From Clostridiales bacterium UBA7568 (lineage in GTDB: Bacteria; Bacillota; Clostridia; Oscillospirales; CAG-272): DNA of 64,000 nucleotides. Both the position numbers and the translations under genes were made by a program. Numbering within the stretch: position 1 is the stretch's first letter; every line of letters starts with the position of its first letter. Location of the stretch: positions 74,687-138,686 of the forward strand of contig DLLG01000018.1 in NCBI GenBank assembly GCA_002479075.1, given 5' to 3'. Below are positions 8,250 through 17,561 of this stretch, one piece after another. The notes under the pieces were generated by a model. It ran no database searches, was not told where the DNA came from, and saw only the letters and a list, made by a program, of their open reading frames with translations.

Positions 8250-9053
8250 TTACAAAAACAGCTTTGCTATTTCCTTTGCCCACGAAAGCCATTTCGGAAC
8301 AATCTCGTCAAGTAACGTTCTGACCTTCTCCGCGTCAAGCCCGTTGACATAGCGAACGGTTTCGTAAACCGTTCCGGACGCGCTTGTATCGCCTATGGCA
8401 ATCATCGCGCCGGCTTTGTCGCCAATGGCAAAATATTTTCCGGTCGCCAGAGCGCCGATCGCAAACCCTCCCGTCGATATTGCACCCATTGATACCACAC
8501 CAAAGGCTATGGCACCGATCGCAAGTATTCCAGCCGAGATCGCCCCCGCGGCGAACGCTCCGATCGCCAGCATTCCGGACGCAATAAGTCCTAGAGAGAC
8601 AAGTCCGATCGATATAACACCAACCGAAAGAAGCCCCATCGAAAAAATGCCCCTTGCCTTGAGTCCCAAAGCAAACACACCGCTTGCCTTCATTCCGACG
8701 GCAAAAAATCCTCTTGCGTTTTTGCCGATATGCCAAAGCGGCATTCCGAATACTATCGTCTTGCTCTTTCTCTCCCGAAAAAGTCCGGAGAGAAGCGAAG
8801 GCGTCTGCGCATCTTCTTTTTCTTCGGACACCGCCTCCTCTTTGTTTTTCTCCTCCTCTGAGTCCTTCAGAAGATAGTCAAGCGAGCAATCGAAAAGCTC
8901 GCTCATACGTATGAGCTTATCCGTTTCGGGATACATTATTCCGCTTTCCCATTTACTTATCGACTGTCTCGATACGCCAAGCACCTCCGCAAGCTGCTCC
9001 TGCGTGTAATTGTTTTCTTTTCTGAGCTTTGCAAGTTTATCGCCCGTATTCAT
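8250..9053 (-). CDS. XRE-family regulator with a glycine pentad-repeat C-terminal domain
   Basis: 267 aa. Residues 1-62 are a clear XRE (Cro/CI) helix-turn-helix (YTQEQLAEVLGVSRQSISKW). A charged linker follows, then from ~100 to 215 a run of about 20 five-residue units, each opening with Gly and otherwise small or hydrophobic (GVISI, GLVSL, GAIAF, GAIST). The tail (~225-267) is amphipathic and ends WAKEIAKLFL. The repeat could form a compact beta-solenoid or insert in membrane; neither is established by the sequence. Similar HTH-plus-glycine-repeat proteins are annotated in Clostridia without known ligand. A CGGT..ACCG dyad overlaps its promoter, suggesting autoregulation. Confidence 0.8.
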   Translation of the reverse strand: MNTGDKLAKLRKENNYTQEQLAEVLGVSRQSISKWESGIMYPETDKLIRMSELFDCSLDYLLKDSEEEKNKEEAVSEEKEDAQTPSLLSGLFRERKSKTIVFGMPLWHIGKNARGFFAVGMKASGVFALGLKARGIFSMGLLSVGVISIGLVSLGLIASGMLAIGAFAAGAISAGILAIGAIAFGVVSMGAISTGGFAIGALATGKYFAIGDKAGAMIAIGDTSASGTVYETVRYVNGLDAEKVRTLLDEIVPKWLSWAKEIAKLFL

Positions 9054-9088
9054 ATTTACCTCCGTGTACGGCGTTTGATTCTGCCGAA

Positions 9089-9117
9089 ATTATATCGGTA
9101 TCAGACCGAAAAATCCA
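9089..9117 (-). promoter_or_regulatory. Promoter with dyad operator before the XRE/glycine-repeat gene
   Basis: TGGATT-17-TATAAT on the minus strand. The spacer holds TCGGT-ctgat-ACCGA, a 5-bp inverted repeat well placed for repression by the gene's own product. Confidence 0.5.
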
Positions 9118-9224
9118 TAAATCCGGACGTTCGAAATGTAAACTCTGTGTTGCGTTTGCGCGTTTTTGCCGTTTTTCTGCCCGTGTTTCAATTATACCTC
9201 CGCAAGCGGGGAAAATCAACGGTG

Positions 9225-9517
9225 TTTTAGGTCACCCTTACGGCAGGGGTGCCGTTGACTCTTTTTCGCAGAAACATCCCCCCGGACGCGGCTCGCAAGT
9301 CCCAGCCACCGTACATCGGCTCATTTTTTCTGGTTGCCAAAGCAATTGCGGGAGCTCTGATTCGGAGCCTAAAACGCAATTACACGGTGTCTTTGTAGGT
9401 GCGCCTATTTGCCCGGGCGCCTATTTTCGGTTCATCGCCCGGCAATTTTCCAAAAGCTGTGCGACAGCCGCACACCACCTCTCAAACAAAAAACAGTGCG
9501 GGCGCACCTCCGCACTG
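9225..9517. ncRNA. Candidate structured noncoding RNA, family not recognised
   Basis: This stretch has no convincing ORF but dense secondary structure. CACCC 9233-9237 with GGGTG 9247-9251 and ACGGC 9240-9244 with GCCGT 9251-9255 interlock as an H-type pseudoknot inside GTCA/TGAC. GCAATTGCG 9342-9350 pairs with CGCAATTAC 9375-9383 around a GCTC/GAGC hairpin, enclosed by CACCGT 9307-9312 and ACGGTG. TTGCCCGGGCG 9409-9419 pairs with CGCCCGGCAA 9436-9445. The loop of the hairpin at 9494-9517 is complementary over nine bases to 9397-9405. Strand is undecided. I looked for RNase P, tmRNA, SRP, 6S and common riboswitch motifs and found none. Confidence 0.5.
9494..9517 (-). terminator. Terminator of the 77-aa protein gene
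   Basis: CAGTGCGG / CCGCACTG stem with loop gcgcacct, followed on the minus strand by TTTTTTG. The loop also pairs with 9397-9404. Confidence 0.75.
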
Positions 9518-9543
9518 CTTTCCGATGAAGAAAAAGAAATTTA

Positions 9544-9777
9544 TTAAAAGGAGATTTCTCCCGACAAACGAGCTCTGCCGCTGTTCTTTCTCGAAGGCAT
9601 AGCGGCTCTGGTCAAAGCCTTGCGGAATGCGTTTCCCGCATTTCTGAACGACGAGAGAAGCGAAGCGCGCTGCTTCTTCGGATAAACATTCGCCTTATAC
9701 ATCGGCTCTACATAAAAGGTATAAACCTTGCAGCCTTCAATGATATCATAATTTTCAGGATAAAAGGGTGTGTTCAT
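9544..9777 (-). CDS. Small conserved-looking basic protein, function unknown
   Basis: 77 aa, no recognised family. The N-terminal half is Tyr- and Pro-rich (MNTPFYPENYDIIEGCKVYT) and the C-terminal half is basic with KKQRASLL and AMPSRKNSGRARL. Not membrane-like. The second of two adjacent ATGs is chosen because GGAG lies 8 nt before it; the first ATG abuts the ribosome site. Supported as a real gene by a perfect TTGACA-17-TATAAT promoter, a palindrome TTACCGCTCGCGGTAA in its leader and a strong terminator. The divergent neighbour encodes an S24 repressor that probably controls it. Confidence 0.6.
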   Translation of the reverse strand: MNTPFYPENYDIIEGCKVYTFYVEPMYKANVYPKKQRASLLSSFRNAGNAFRKALTRAAMPSRKNSGRARLSGEISF

Positions 9778-9796
9778 CTTCATCTCTCCGTTCTTT

Positions 9797-9812
9797 TTAC
9801 CGCTCGCGGTAA
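9797..9812. promoter_or_regulatory. Perfect palindrome, probable repressor operator
   Basis: TTACCGCTCGCGGTAA is a 7-bp inverted repeat with a 2-bp centre, just downstream of the minus promoter. The half-site TTACCG recurs at 9841-9846 (minus) and 9917-9922 (plus) inside both divergent promoters. Confidence 0.55.
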
Positions 9813-9824
9813 TCTTGTGGCTCC

Positions 9825-9853
9825 ATTATACTACCTCGGACGGTAATTGTCAA
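9825..9853 (-). promoter_or_regulatory. Consensus sigma-A promoter of the 77-aa protein gene
   Basis: TTGACA (9848-9853), 17-bp spacer, TATAAT (9825-9830). A TTACCG half-site sits just inside the -35. Confidence 0.85.
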
Positions 9854-9904
9854 TAGATTTTGAAAAAATTTTACCTTAAAATATAATTTTTTTCTCAAAA
9901 GGGG

Positions 9905-9933
9905 TTTACAAATGATTTACCGTGTGATATAAT
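9905..9933 (+). promoter_or_regulatory. Promoter of the XRE-S24 repressor gene
   Basis: TTTACA (9905-9910), 17-bp spacer containing TTACCG, TATAAT (9928-9933). Confidence 0.8.
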
Positions 9934-9970
9934 TTCAGATGTGAAAATACGTTCCGAGGAGGCAAATTCG

Positions 9971-10699
9971 ATGAATTGGCTTGAAAACGTCAAAAATATA
10001 AAAAAGAAGAAGGGACTGACGAACGAGTCTCTCTCCGCGCAGTCTGAGATCTCGCTCGGTACTCTGAACAAGCTCCTTTCGGGGGCAACGGCAGACCCCA
10101 AGCTCTCAACCCTCCTCGCTCTCGCAAGCGGGCTCGGTTGCTCTGTTGACGAAATGCTGACAGGCATCGCGCCGCAGGAAACGCTTTCCCCGGAGGAGAA
10201 AGATGTGTTGACGAAGCTCCGCCTTATGGATAAGAGCGGAAGAGAGACGTCGCTTTATATAATAAATAAGGAGTACACGCGCACGCTCTCCGAAAAAGCT
10301 CCGAAGGCGTTCTCGCCCGAGCCGCAGAAAATTCTCTCTCTCAGGCTCTATGATATTGCCGCTTCAGCCGGAACCGGTACCGCGCTTGATACGGACGTCG
10401 GCTATTCGAAAATCAACGTTTACGGCACGCCAACGACCGAGCTTGCCGACTTTGCAATACGGGTCCGCGGAAACAGTATGAACCCGAAATATCATGACGG
10501 GGATGTTCTTCTCGTTTCAAATGCGGAGGAAGTCAATATAGGCGAGCTGGGCATCTTTATGCTCAACGGCGAAAGCTATTTCAAAAAATTCGGCGGAGAC
10601 AGGCTCATCTCCCTCAACCCCGAATATAATGACATCGTTTTCGGCGCGGGAGACAATCTCAAATGCTTCGGAAGGGTTCTCGGCAGACTGAAAAGATAA
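9971..10699 (+). CDS. XRE-HTH/S24 self-cleaving repressor (LexA/CI-like)
   Basis: 242 aa. Residues 1-65 form an XRE helix-turn-helix (NESLSAQSEISLGTLNKLLS). The C-terminal half is an S24 peptidase fold: catalytic Ser169 in RVRGNSMNPKYHDGD and Lys205 in SYFKKFGG, followed by the ISLNPEY strand typical of the family. An Ala-Gly pair in AASAGTG near residue 134 fits the autocleavage site of LexA/CI relatives. The ATG is set by GAGGAGG 7 nt upstream. Such proteins leave their operators when RecA filaments or other signals trigger cleavage. It is not canonical LexA, whose HTH is winged. No phage genes surround it, so it may be domesticated. Probable target: its own promoter and the divergent 77-aa gene. 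Confidence 0.88.
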   Translation: MNWLENVKNIKKKKGLTNESLSAQSEISLGTLNKLLSGATADPKLSTLLALASGLGCSVDEMLTGIAPQETLSPEEKDVLTKLRLMDKSGRETSLYIINKEYTRTLSEKAPKAFSPEPQKILSLRLYDIAASAGTGTALDTDVGYSKINVYGTPTTELADFAIRVRGNSMNPKYHDGDVLLVSNAEEVNIGELGIFMLNGESYFKKFGGDRLISLNPEYNDIVFGAGDNLKCFGRVLGRLKR

Positions 10700-10716
10700 A
10701 TAACACAGTTGTATTA

Positions 10717-12066
10717 TTATATTTTTCCGCATTTTCTGCAAAAAGCGGCGTCCGGCACGCGATTCGGCTTTGATTTTTGACTCCGGAACGTGACGTCTGT
10801 TTCCGCTTTGATCTTTTTTCCGAGCAGCATAAGCGCGGAAAGATTTATAAGCGTCATAAGCACGACGCATATGTCTGAAAGTTCCCAAGCGGCACTTTCG
10901 CTTATAAACGCCCCGATCATAACCGAAAAACAGTAGCCGAGCAGGTATATCCGCCCGGCTTTTTTGGACGGAGAAAAATATTCAAGGCAGGTAGTGCCGT
11001 AATGCGCCCAGCAGATGACCGTCGAAAGGGCGAAGATCATAACGGATATTGCAATTACGTATTTTGCAACAACCCCGCAGGAAACGAAAAACGCCGTTAT
11101 CACAAGCTCTGTTCCCTCTCCCCCGAGCGGCACTCCGGACGTCAGAATGACAAGCGCGGTCAGTGTGCACATAAGAACCGTATCAAAAAACACCTCGAAA
11201 AGCCCGAGCGTGCCCTGCGCCGCCGGGGAGACTGCGTCCGCTCCCGCGTGAGCCATAGGCGCGGTGCCGCTTCCCGCCTCGTTCGAATATGCCCCCTTGC
11301 CGACTCCCTGCTTTACCGCAGGCGAAAAAAGAAAGCCCAGAATTCCGCCGCCGAAGGCTTTCGTATCAAAGGCGGATGAGAATATATCGCTGATCGCAGA
11401 CGGGATGAATTCCCTGCGATATATCAATGCGTAAACGGAAAAGCCTATATAAAGTGCGCTCATAAGCGGTACGGCAACCGATGTGAATTTCGAGATCCCC
11501 GTAAACCCTCCCATAACGACGAGCAGACAAACCCCGCAGAATATCGCGCCGGTCACCGCCTTCGGAACTCCTATCGCCTCCTTGACGGACGAGACAGCCG
11601 CCCCCGTCTGAACAATATTCCCCATAACGACAGATCCGAAAAGACCGAGCGCGGAAAAAGCCGCGGCAAGGAGCTTTCCCGTTTTCCCGCCGACTCCGTC
11701 GCGCATATAATACATAGGTCCGCCGATGTATTTCCCGCCCGACTTTTTTCTGTATCTGACGGCGAGGAGAATTTCGCAGTATTTCAGCGACATTGTCACA
11801 AAGGCGGCGGCACACATCCAGAACACCGCCCCCGCCCCTCCGAGGCTTATCGCAACCGCAACGCCGACAATATTGCCGACGCCAAGCGCCCCCGCAAGCG
11901 AAACAGAGAGCTCCCGCAGCTTTGACTTTCCTGAAAACATCAGCCCAAGCGTTTTTATCGGATGAAAAACGAAAAATCCGCGCAGGTATATAAAAAAGTA
12001 TGCCCCGCAGAAAAGGATGACGGGCGGAAGCGCCGTCAGCAGGGCGGAATGGATGAATTCTTTCAT
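10717..12066 (-). CDS. Sodium:alanine/glycine symporter family protein (AGCS)
   Basis: 449-aa polytopic membrane transporter. The family signature is seen in the first third (SVSLAGALGVGNIVGVA, KYIGGPMYYMRDGVG) and in the middle (FSPAVKQGVGKGAYSNEAGSGTAPMAHA). The family imports alanine or glycine with Na+ or H+. Length is normal. The C-terminus has two cysteines in CRKCGKI, an unusual zinc-finger-like end for a transporter. It is transcribed alone and converges on the S24 repressor gene with only 17 bp between the stops, where I see no strong hairpin. Confidence 0.9.
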   Translation of the reverse strand: MKEFIHSALLTALPPVILFCGAYFFIYLRGFFVFHPIKTLGLMFSGKSKLRELSVSLAGALGVGNIVGVAVAISLGGAGAVFWMCAAAFVTMSLKYCEILLAVRYRKKSGGKYIGGPMYYMRDGVGGKTGKLLAAAFSALGLFGSVVMGNIVQTGAAVSSVKEAIGVPKAVTGAIFCGVCLLVVMGGFTGISKFTSVAVPLMSALYIGFSVYALIYRREFIPSAISDIFSSAFDTKAFGGGILGFLFSPAVKQGVGKGAYSNEAGSGTAPMAHAGADAVSPAAQGTLGLFEVFFDTVLMCTLTALVILTSGVPLGGEGTELVITAFFVSCGVVAKYVIAISVMIFALSTVICWAHYGTTCLEYFSPSKKAGRIYLLGYCFSVMIGAFISESAAWELSDICVVLMTLINLSALMLLGKKIKAETDVTFRSQKSKPNRVPDAAFCRKCGKI

Positions 12067-12208
12067 TTTGCACTTATCCCTTCACGGTTTTTCTTAAATA
12101 ATACTCGGCAAGGCGGCGCTTTATTCCTCGGAAAGGGGCAAAAGCGGTCGATTTTTGGCACTCGGCAAAAATATTTTATGAATTTTATGTTAAATATTGA
12201 AAAACCCC

Positions 12209-12237
12209 TTGATTTTTTGAGCAAATGATAGTAAAAT
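12209..12237 (+). promoter_or_regulatory. groESL promoter
   Basis: TTGATT-17-TAAAAT, placed directly upstream of the CIRCE operator. Confidence 0.8.
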
Positions 12238-12248
12238 ATGATACGAAA

Positions 12249-12275
12249 TTGGCACTCAGATAAAATGAGTGCTAA
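12249..12275 (+). promoter_or_regulatory. CIRCE operator (HrcA binding site)
   Basis: TTGGCACTC-N9-GAGTGCTAA, one mismatch from the consensus 9-9-9 inverted repeat. HrcA repression of groESL is therefore expected. A lone half-site TTGGCACTC lies upstream at 12155-12163. Confidence 0.95.
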
Positions 12276-12326
12276 AAGTTGAAATCGAAAACTTAATTCA
12301 AATTCAATAAAACGGAGGTCTTTATT

Positions 12327-12617
12327 ATGAAACTCAAACCCCTTTATGACCGCGTTGTGGTCAAGATGGAAGAAGCAGAAGAAACAACGAAGAGCGGCAT
12401 CGTTCTTGCCGCCGCTTCAAAAGAAAAACCGCAGGTCGCAGTTGTTGTTGCTGTCGGCAGCGGCGAATCGCACGACGGCGCAAAGGAAGCCGTCGCAGTA
12501 AAAGTCAAGGTCGGTGACAAGGTCATCGTTTCAAAATATGCGGGAACGGAAGTCAAGCTCGACGGTGAAGAATATATCATCGTAAATATGGGCGACATTC
12601 TTGCAATAGTTGAATAA
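12327..12617 (+). CDS. groES: Co-chaperonin GroES
   Basis: 96 aa, standard length. N-terminal KPLYDRVVVKMEEAEETTKSGIVL and the C-terminal YIIVNMGDILAIVE are diagnostic. It caps the GroEL ring in the cytosol and assists ATP-driven protein folding. The mobile loop (TKSGIVL) is intact. CGGAGG precedes the ATG. First gene of the two-gene heat-shock operon under CIRCE control, 21 bp ahead of groEL. Confidence 0.98.
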   Translation: MKLKPLYDRVVVKMEEAEETTKSGIVLAAASKEKPQVAVVVAVGSGESHDGAKEAVAVKVKVGDKVIVSKYAGTEVKLDGEEYIIVNMGDILAIVE

Positions 12618-12623
12618 TTTTAA

Positions 12624-14270
<1,647 letters not shown>

Positions 14271-14291
14271 TGAATCCAATTCCCATATAAA

Positions 14292-14323
14292 AAAATGCGT
14301 CCCCGAAAAGGGGACGCATTTTT
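14292..14323 (+). terminator. groESL terminator
   Basis: AAATGCGTCCCC / GGGGACGCATTT with a short loop, then TTTTCTTTTTT. Confidence 0.92.
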
Positions 14324-14375
14324 TCTTTTTTAATCAAATGTACGGTTGATTGAACCGATTTTTGCATTATGGCTT

Positions 14376-14825
14376 TTACGCGTTATGCATTATATCGTCA
14401 TACATTTTTCCATAAAGCGCTATCAGCTGCTGTCTTGTGGTTTCGTGAGCCATAATGGCATCCTTCAGCGCCATTGCCTGCGCTTGTGCGCCGGTGTCTC
14501 CGGGGCCTCCGGATTTTACGTTTCCGAGCTTCTCAAGCGCTTTGTCAAGAAAGTCGTCGTTTTCTTTGAGCATTTCAAGCTGCTCAAGAATATAAGCCAT
14601 TGTCGGCTTTCCGTTTACGACTCCGTTTGCTATGTTTTTATTTGTGTTTTCCATTGTTTTTTCCTCCATAATTTTATCCGGAGGACACGCAAGGCATATT
14701 GTGTTTTCTCCTACAAAGCGTGCCCTGCCGTTTTTCACAAGACCCTTTGCCCGTTTCGGGTAGGTCGCTTCATATTCGTTTCCCTGCTCATCAAAAACAC
14801 GCACGTTTTTTTCTATGGGTGCCAC
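14376..14825 (-). CDS. Conserved hypothetical protein with a YPKRAKGLVKNGRARF motif
   Basis: 149 aa, no signal or membrane segment. The N-terminal ~50 residues (VRVFDEQGNEYEATYPKRAK, GLVKNGRARF, TICLACPPD) match a motif that I recall at the head of uncharacterised proteins in Oscillospiraceae; it is compact, basic and may bind nucleic acid. The C-terminal ~75 residues look helical (AYILEQLEMLKENDDFLDKALEKL). The start is uncertain: the GTG at the listed end overlaps its own G-rich ribosome site, and no better codon is available nearby. Stands alone between two convergent or divergent units. Function not assigned. Confidence 0.7.
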   Translation of the reverse strand: MAPIEKNVRVFDEQGNEYEATYPKRAKGLVKNGRARFVGENTICLACPPDKIMEEKTMENTNKNIANGVVNGKPTMAYILEQLEMLKENDDFLDKALEKLGNVKSGGPGDTGAQAQAMALKDAIMAHETTRQQLIALYGKMYDDIMHNA

Positions 14826-14959
14826 CCCCTTATGGTTTTGATTTGCTTTTTCGGATTTCGTTTTTTCCTATGGGTTTCTTCCCCCTCCGCAAATCAATTT
14901 TAACATATTCCTCCCGGCTTTGCAATATACTTTCGGAAAAACGCAAATTAAAATATGCA

Positions 14960-14990
14960 AAAACCCGCGCCGCCAAGCGGCGCGGGTTTT
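14960..14990. terminator. Bidirectional-looking terminator downstream of pcrA
   Basis: AAAACCCGCGCCGC / GCGGCGCGGGTTTT, 14-bp stem with a 3-nt loop, flanked by A- and T-rich tails. Confidence 0.88.
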
Positions 14991-15021
14991 ATATATCTGT
15001 ATAAAATCGGACAAGAGGGCA

Positions 15022-17412
15022 TTATTCCTTCTTCAGCTTTGCGTAGGTCGCCATCAGCTTTTTCGTTCCGACGGTGTCGAATGCTATTTCATACAGCAAG
15101 TCTGCCCCCATTTCGCGAACGGAAAGCACCGTTCCCGCGCCGAACGAAAGATGACGTACTCTGTCGCCCGCCGCAAAAACGTCGCCCGAATGGGTCTTAC
15201 CTACTCCGGAGGAAACAGCCGAGGGCTTTGTCAGCTGGTTTGAAATTGTGATCCTGCGCGTTTTTTCGCCGAATTCCGTGCGGAATCTTGTCTTCGGCAC
15301 TGGTTTTTCCTCGTCCTTATCCTTTTCCGGAATCTCCGCAATAAAGCGCGACGGCATATTGTATTGCGTTCTGCCGTACATCAGTCGCTCCTTTGCGCTG
15401 AGAATATAAAGGCGGTCTCTTGCACGCGTTATCGCAACATAAGCAAGTCTGCGCTCCTCTTCAAGCTCGCTCGGGCTGAGCACCGACTGCTGTCCCGGGA
15501 AAAGTCCCTCCTCCATACCGGGCAGGAACACAACCGGAAATTCAAGGCCCTTTGCGCTGTGAATCGTCATCATAACGACGGCGTCTGCGGCTTTGTCATA
15601 GTTATCTATATCCGCAACAAGCGCGACATTTTCGAGGAAGTCGGAAAGTGACGGCTCCTCTGCGGACGTTTCATATTCAACGGCATTTGAAACAAGCTCT
15701 TCGATGTTCTCTCTTCTGTCTGCCGTTTCCCCGTTTTCCTCCGCCGCAATGAGCATAGCCTCGTAACCCGAAAGCTCGATTGTCATGCGGACAAGCTCGG
15801 AGACCTTATCGGGATTTTTCTCCGCAAAGTCCGAAAGAGTCTCGATAAGTCTGACAAACGGCATAAATTTGCTTTGAGATGACGCCGTCTGGGTAAAGTC
15901 CGTGCAATTCTGCATAACGGAAAACATACTCATCTCCTCGTTTTCCGCAATCAGCTCAACAGAGTTCAGAGTTGCTTCGCCGATTTTTCTTTTCGGCTCG
16001 TTTATAATCCTGCGCAGGCGGAGATCGTCATCGTTATTTGCAACAACGCAGAGATACGCCAGGATGTCCTTGACTTCCTTTCTCTCATAAAAGCGCCTGC
16101 CGCCGAGAATTCTATAAGGAATTCCGCTCCTGACGAACGCATTTTCTATGCTGTTTGACTGCGCATTCGTTCTGTAAAGCACGGCAAAATCGCCGTATTT
16201 CCGTTTTTCTCTGACGACGAGCTCCGTCGTTTTGTTGACAATAAATTTGCCTTCGTCTATCTGGCTGTCCAGCTGTTTTACAAAAATTTTGTCTCCGTCT
16301 CCGCGGTCGCACCAGAGGTCTTTTCCGCGTCTGCCGAAGTTGTTTCTTATAACGGCATTCGCCGCGTCGAGGATATATTCCGTCGAGCGATAGTTCTGCT
16401 CCAGCTTTATTTCCTTTACCCCCTGCACCTTCTCGTCAAAATGCAGGATATTTTCAATCGTTGCGCCGCGGAATTTATAAATACTCTGGTCATCATCGCC
16501 GACAACCATTATGTTTCCGCTACCGCCCGAGAGCAAAAGCGCAAGCTCAAGCTGGGCGTGGTTTGTGTCCTGAAACTCGTCAATCAGGACATAATCAAAC
16601 TGACGCTGATATTTTTCGCGTACCTGACTGTTGTTCTGCAAGAGAAAGACCGTCTGCATAATTATATCGTCAAAATCCATAGCGTTCGTCTCTTTGAGAC
16701 GGTTCTGATAGTATGTATATATCGTTGAAATCTGCTGAAGACGGAAATCGCTTTCGGCTTCCCTGTCAAATTCCTCTGCCGTTATCAGCTTGTCCTTTGC
16801 ACCGCTTATTGCGTTCTTTACAGATTTTATCGGAAGAATCTTATCGCTTATCGAAAACTTCTGATATGCCTCGGCGATGACCTTTTTTGAGTCGTCTTCG
16901 TCATATATAGTAAATCCAGGGCGATATCCTGCCGCTTCCGCATTCGCACGGAGCATCCGCAGACACATCGAATGGAACGTTCCGCACCAAAGATCGCCAA
17001 CCTTATCGCCGACTATTTTTTCGAGTCTCGTTTTCATCTCGCCTGCGGCTTTGTTTGTGAAAGTTATGGCTATAACGTTCCAGGGGTTCGGCGTGCGGGC
17101 GCGGAGCGAATCGAGCACCGTATCAAGCTGCTCTCCGGAGTAATCAAGCGCATCGTGCAGCTCCTTTACGGACTCTTCATCGGCACGGGCGGGAACGGCA
17201 TCCGAATAATATGCGTTTCCGTATTTGAGGATAAAGCCTATACGTTCCGTAAGGACAGTGGTTTTTCCCGTGCCTGCCCCCGCCAGAACAAGTAGCGGAC
17301 CGTCAACTGTGTACACAGCCTCCCTCTGCTTTGCATTGAGATGCGCATATTTTTTGTCGAAAAGCGCGCGCTTTGCTTTCAGATACTCGGTTTTTATATC
17401 ATATCCGCCCAT
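15022..17412 (-). CDS. pcrA: ATP-dependent DNA helicase PcrA/UvrD
   Basis: 796-aa superfamily 1A 3'-5' helicase. Q-motif LNAKQREAVYT, Walker A GAGTGKTT near 43-50, Walker B LIDEFQDT, motif IV QNYRSTEYIL, motif VI VAITRARDRLYIL. The C-terminal module FAAGDRVRHLSFGAGTVLSV matches the Tudor-like domain that lets PcrA bind RNA polymerase. Acts in repair and in clearing replication-transcription conflicts. Size is normal (PcrA 720-780 aa). The adjacent ligA, often next to pcrA in Bacillus, is absent. Transcribed alone. Confidence 0.95.
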   Translation of the reverse strand: MGGYDIKTEYLKAKRALFDKKYAHLNAKQREAVYTVDGPLLVLAGAGTGKTTVLTERIGFILKYGNAYYSDAVPARADEESVKELHDALDYSGEQLDTVLDSLRARTPNPWNVIAITFTNKAAGEMKTRLEKIVGDKVGDLWCGTFHSMCLRMLRANAEAAGYRPGFTIYDEDDSKKVIAEAYQKFSISDKILPIKSVKNAISGAKDKLITAEEFDREAESDFRLQQISTIYTYYQNRLKETNAMDFDDIIMQTVFLLQNNSQVREKYQRQFDYVLIDEFQDTNHAQLELALLLSGGSGNIMVVGDDDQSIYKFRGATIENILHFDEKVQGVKEIKLEQNYRSTEYILDAANAVIRNNFGRRGKDLWCDRGDGDKIFVKQLDSQIDEGKFIVNKTTELVVREKRKYGDFAVLYRTNAQSNSIENAFVRSGIPYRILGGRRFYERKEVKDILAYLCVVANNDDDLRLRRIINEPKRKIGEATLNSVELIAENEEMSMFSVMQNCTDFTQTASSQSKFMPFVRLIETLSDFAEKNPDKVSELVRMTIELSGYEAMLIAAEENGETADRRENIEELVSNAVEYETSAEEPSLSDFLENVALVADIDNYDKAADAVVMMTIHSAKGLEFPVVFLPGMEEGLFPGQQSVLSPSELEEERRLAYVAITRARDRLYILSAKERLMYGRTQYNMPSRFIAEIPEKDKDEEKPVPKTRFRTEFGEKTRRITISNQLTKPSAVSSGVGKTHSGDVFAAGDRVRHLSFGAGTVLSVREMGADLLYEIAFDTVGTKKLMATYAKLKKE

Positions 17413-17521
17413 AATTGACTCATTCCTCTCTCAACTTCGGTCATTTCTTTACCCTCTTATTATACAACATTTTCGGGTTCAAATCAACATCAAAACTCAC
17501 AATTTTGAGCCTCAAAAGAAA

Positions 17522-17548
17522 AAACCGAAGGCATTTTGCCTTCGGTTT
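17522..17548 (-). terminator. Terminator of the Cys-rich surface protein gene
   Basis: AAACCGAAGGCA / TGCCTTCGGTTT hairpin followed by TTTTTTC on the minus strand. Confidence 0.85.
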
Positions 17549-17561
17549 ATTTTTCTTTTAA

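Noticed and set aside
9225..9517. RNase P, tmRNA, SRP, 6S or riboswitch identity for the structured stretch
   Set aside because: The conserved motifs (for example GAAAGTCC, GGGGCTGATTCTGG-type ends, GGAAGCAG core) are not found on either strand.
9029..9547. 172-aa plus-strand ORF through the structured region
   Set aside because: Low-quality sequence of mixed composition, no ribosome site, and it crosses RNA stems and a terminator; treated as non-coding.
9971..10699. Canonical LexA
   Set aside because: The N-terminal domain is XRE-type, not the winged helix of LexA, although the S24 half is shared.
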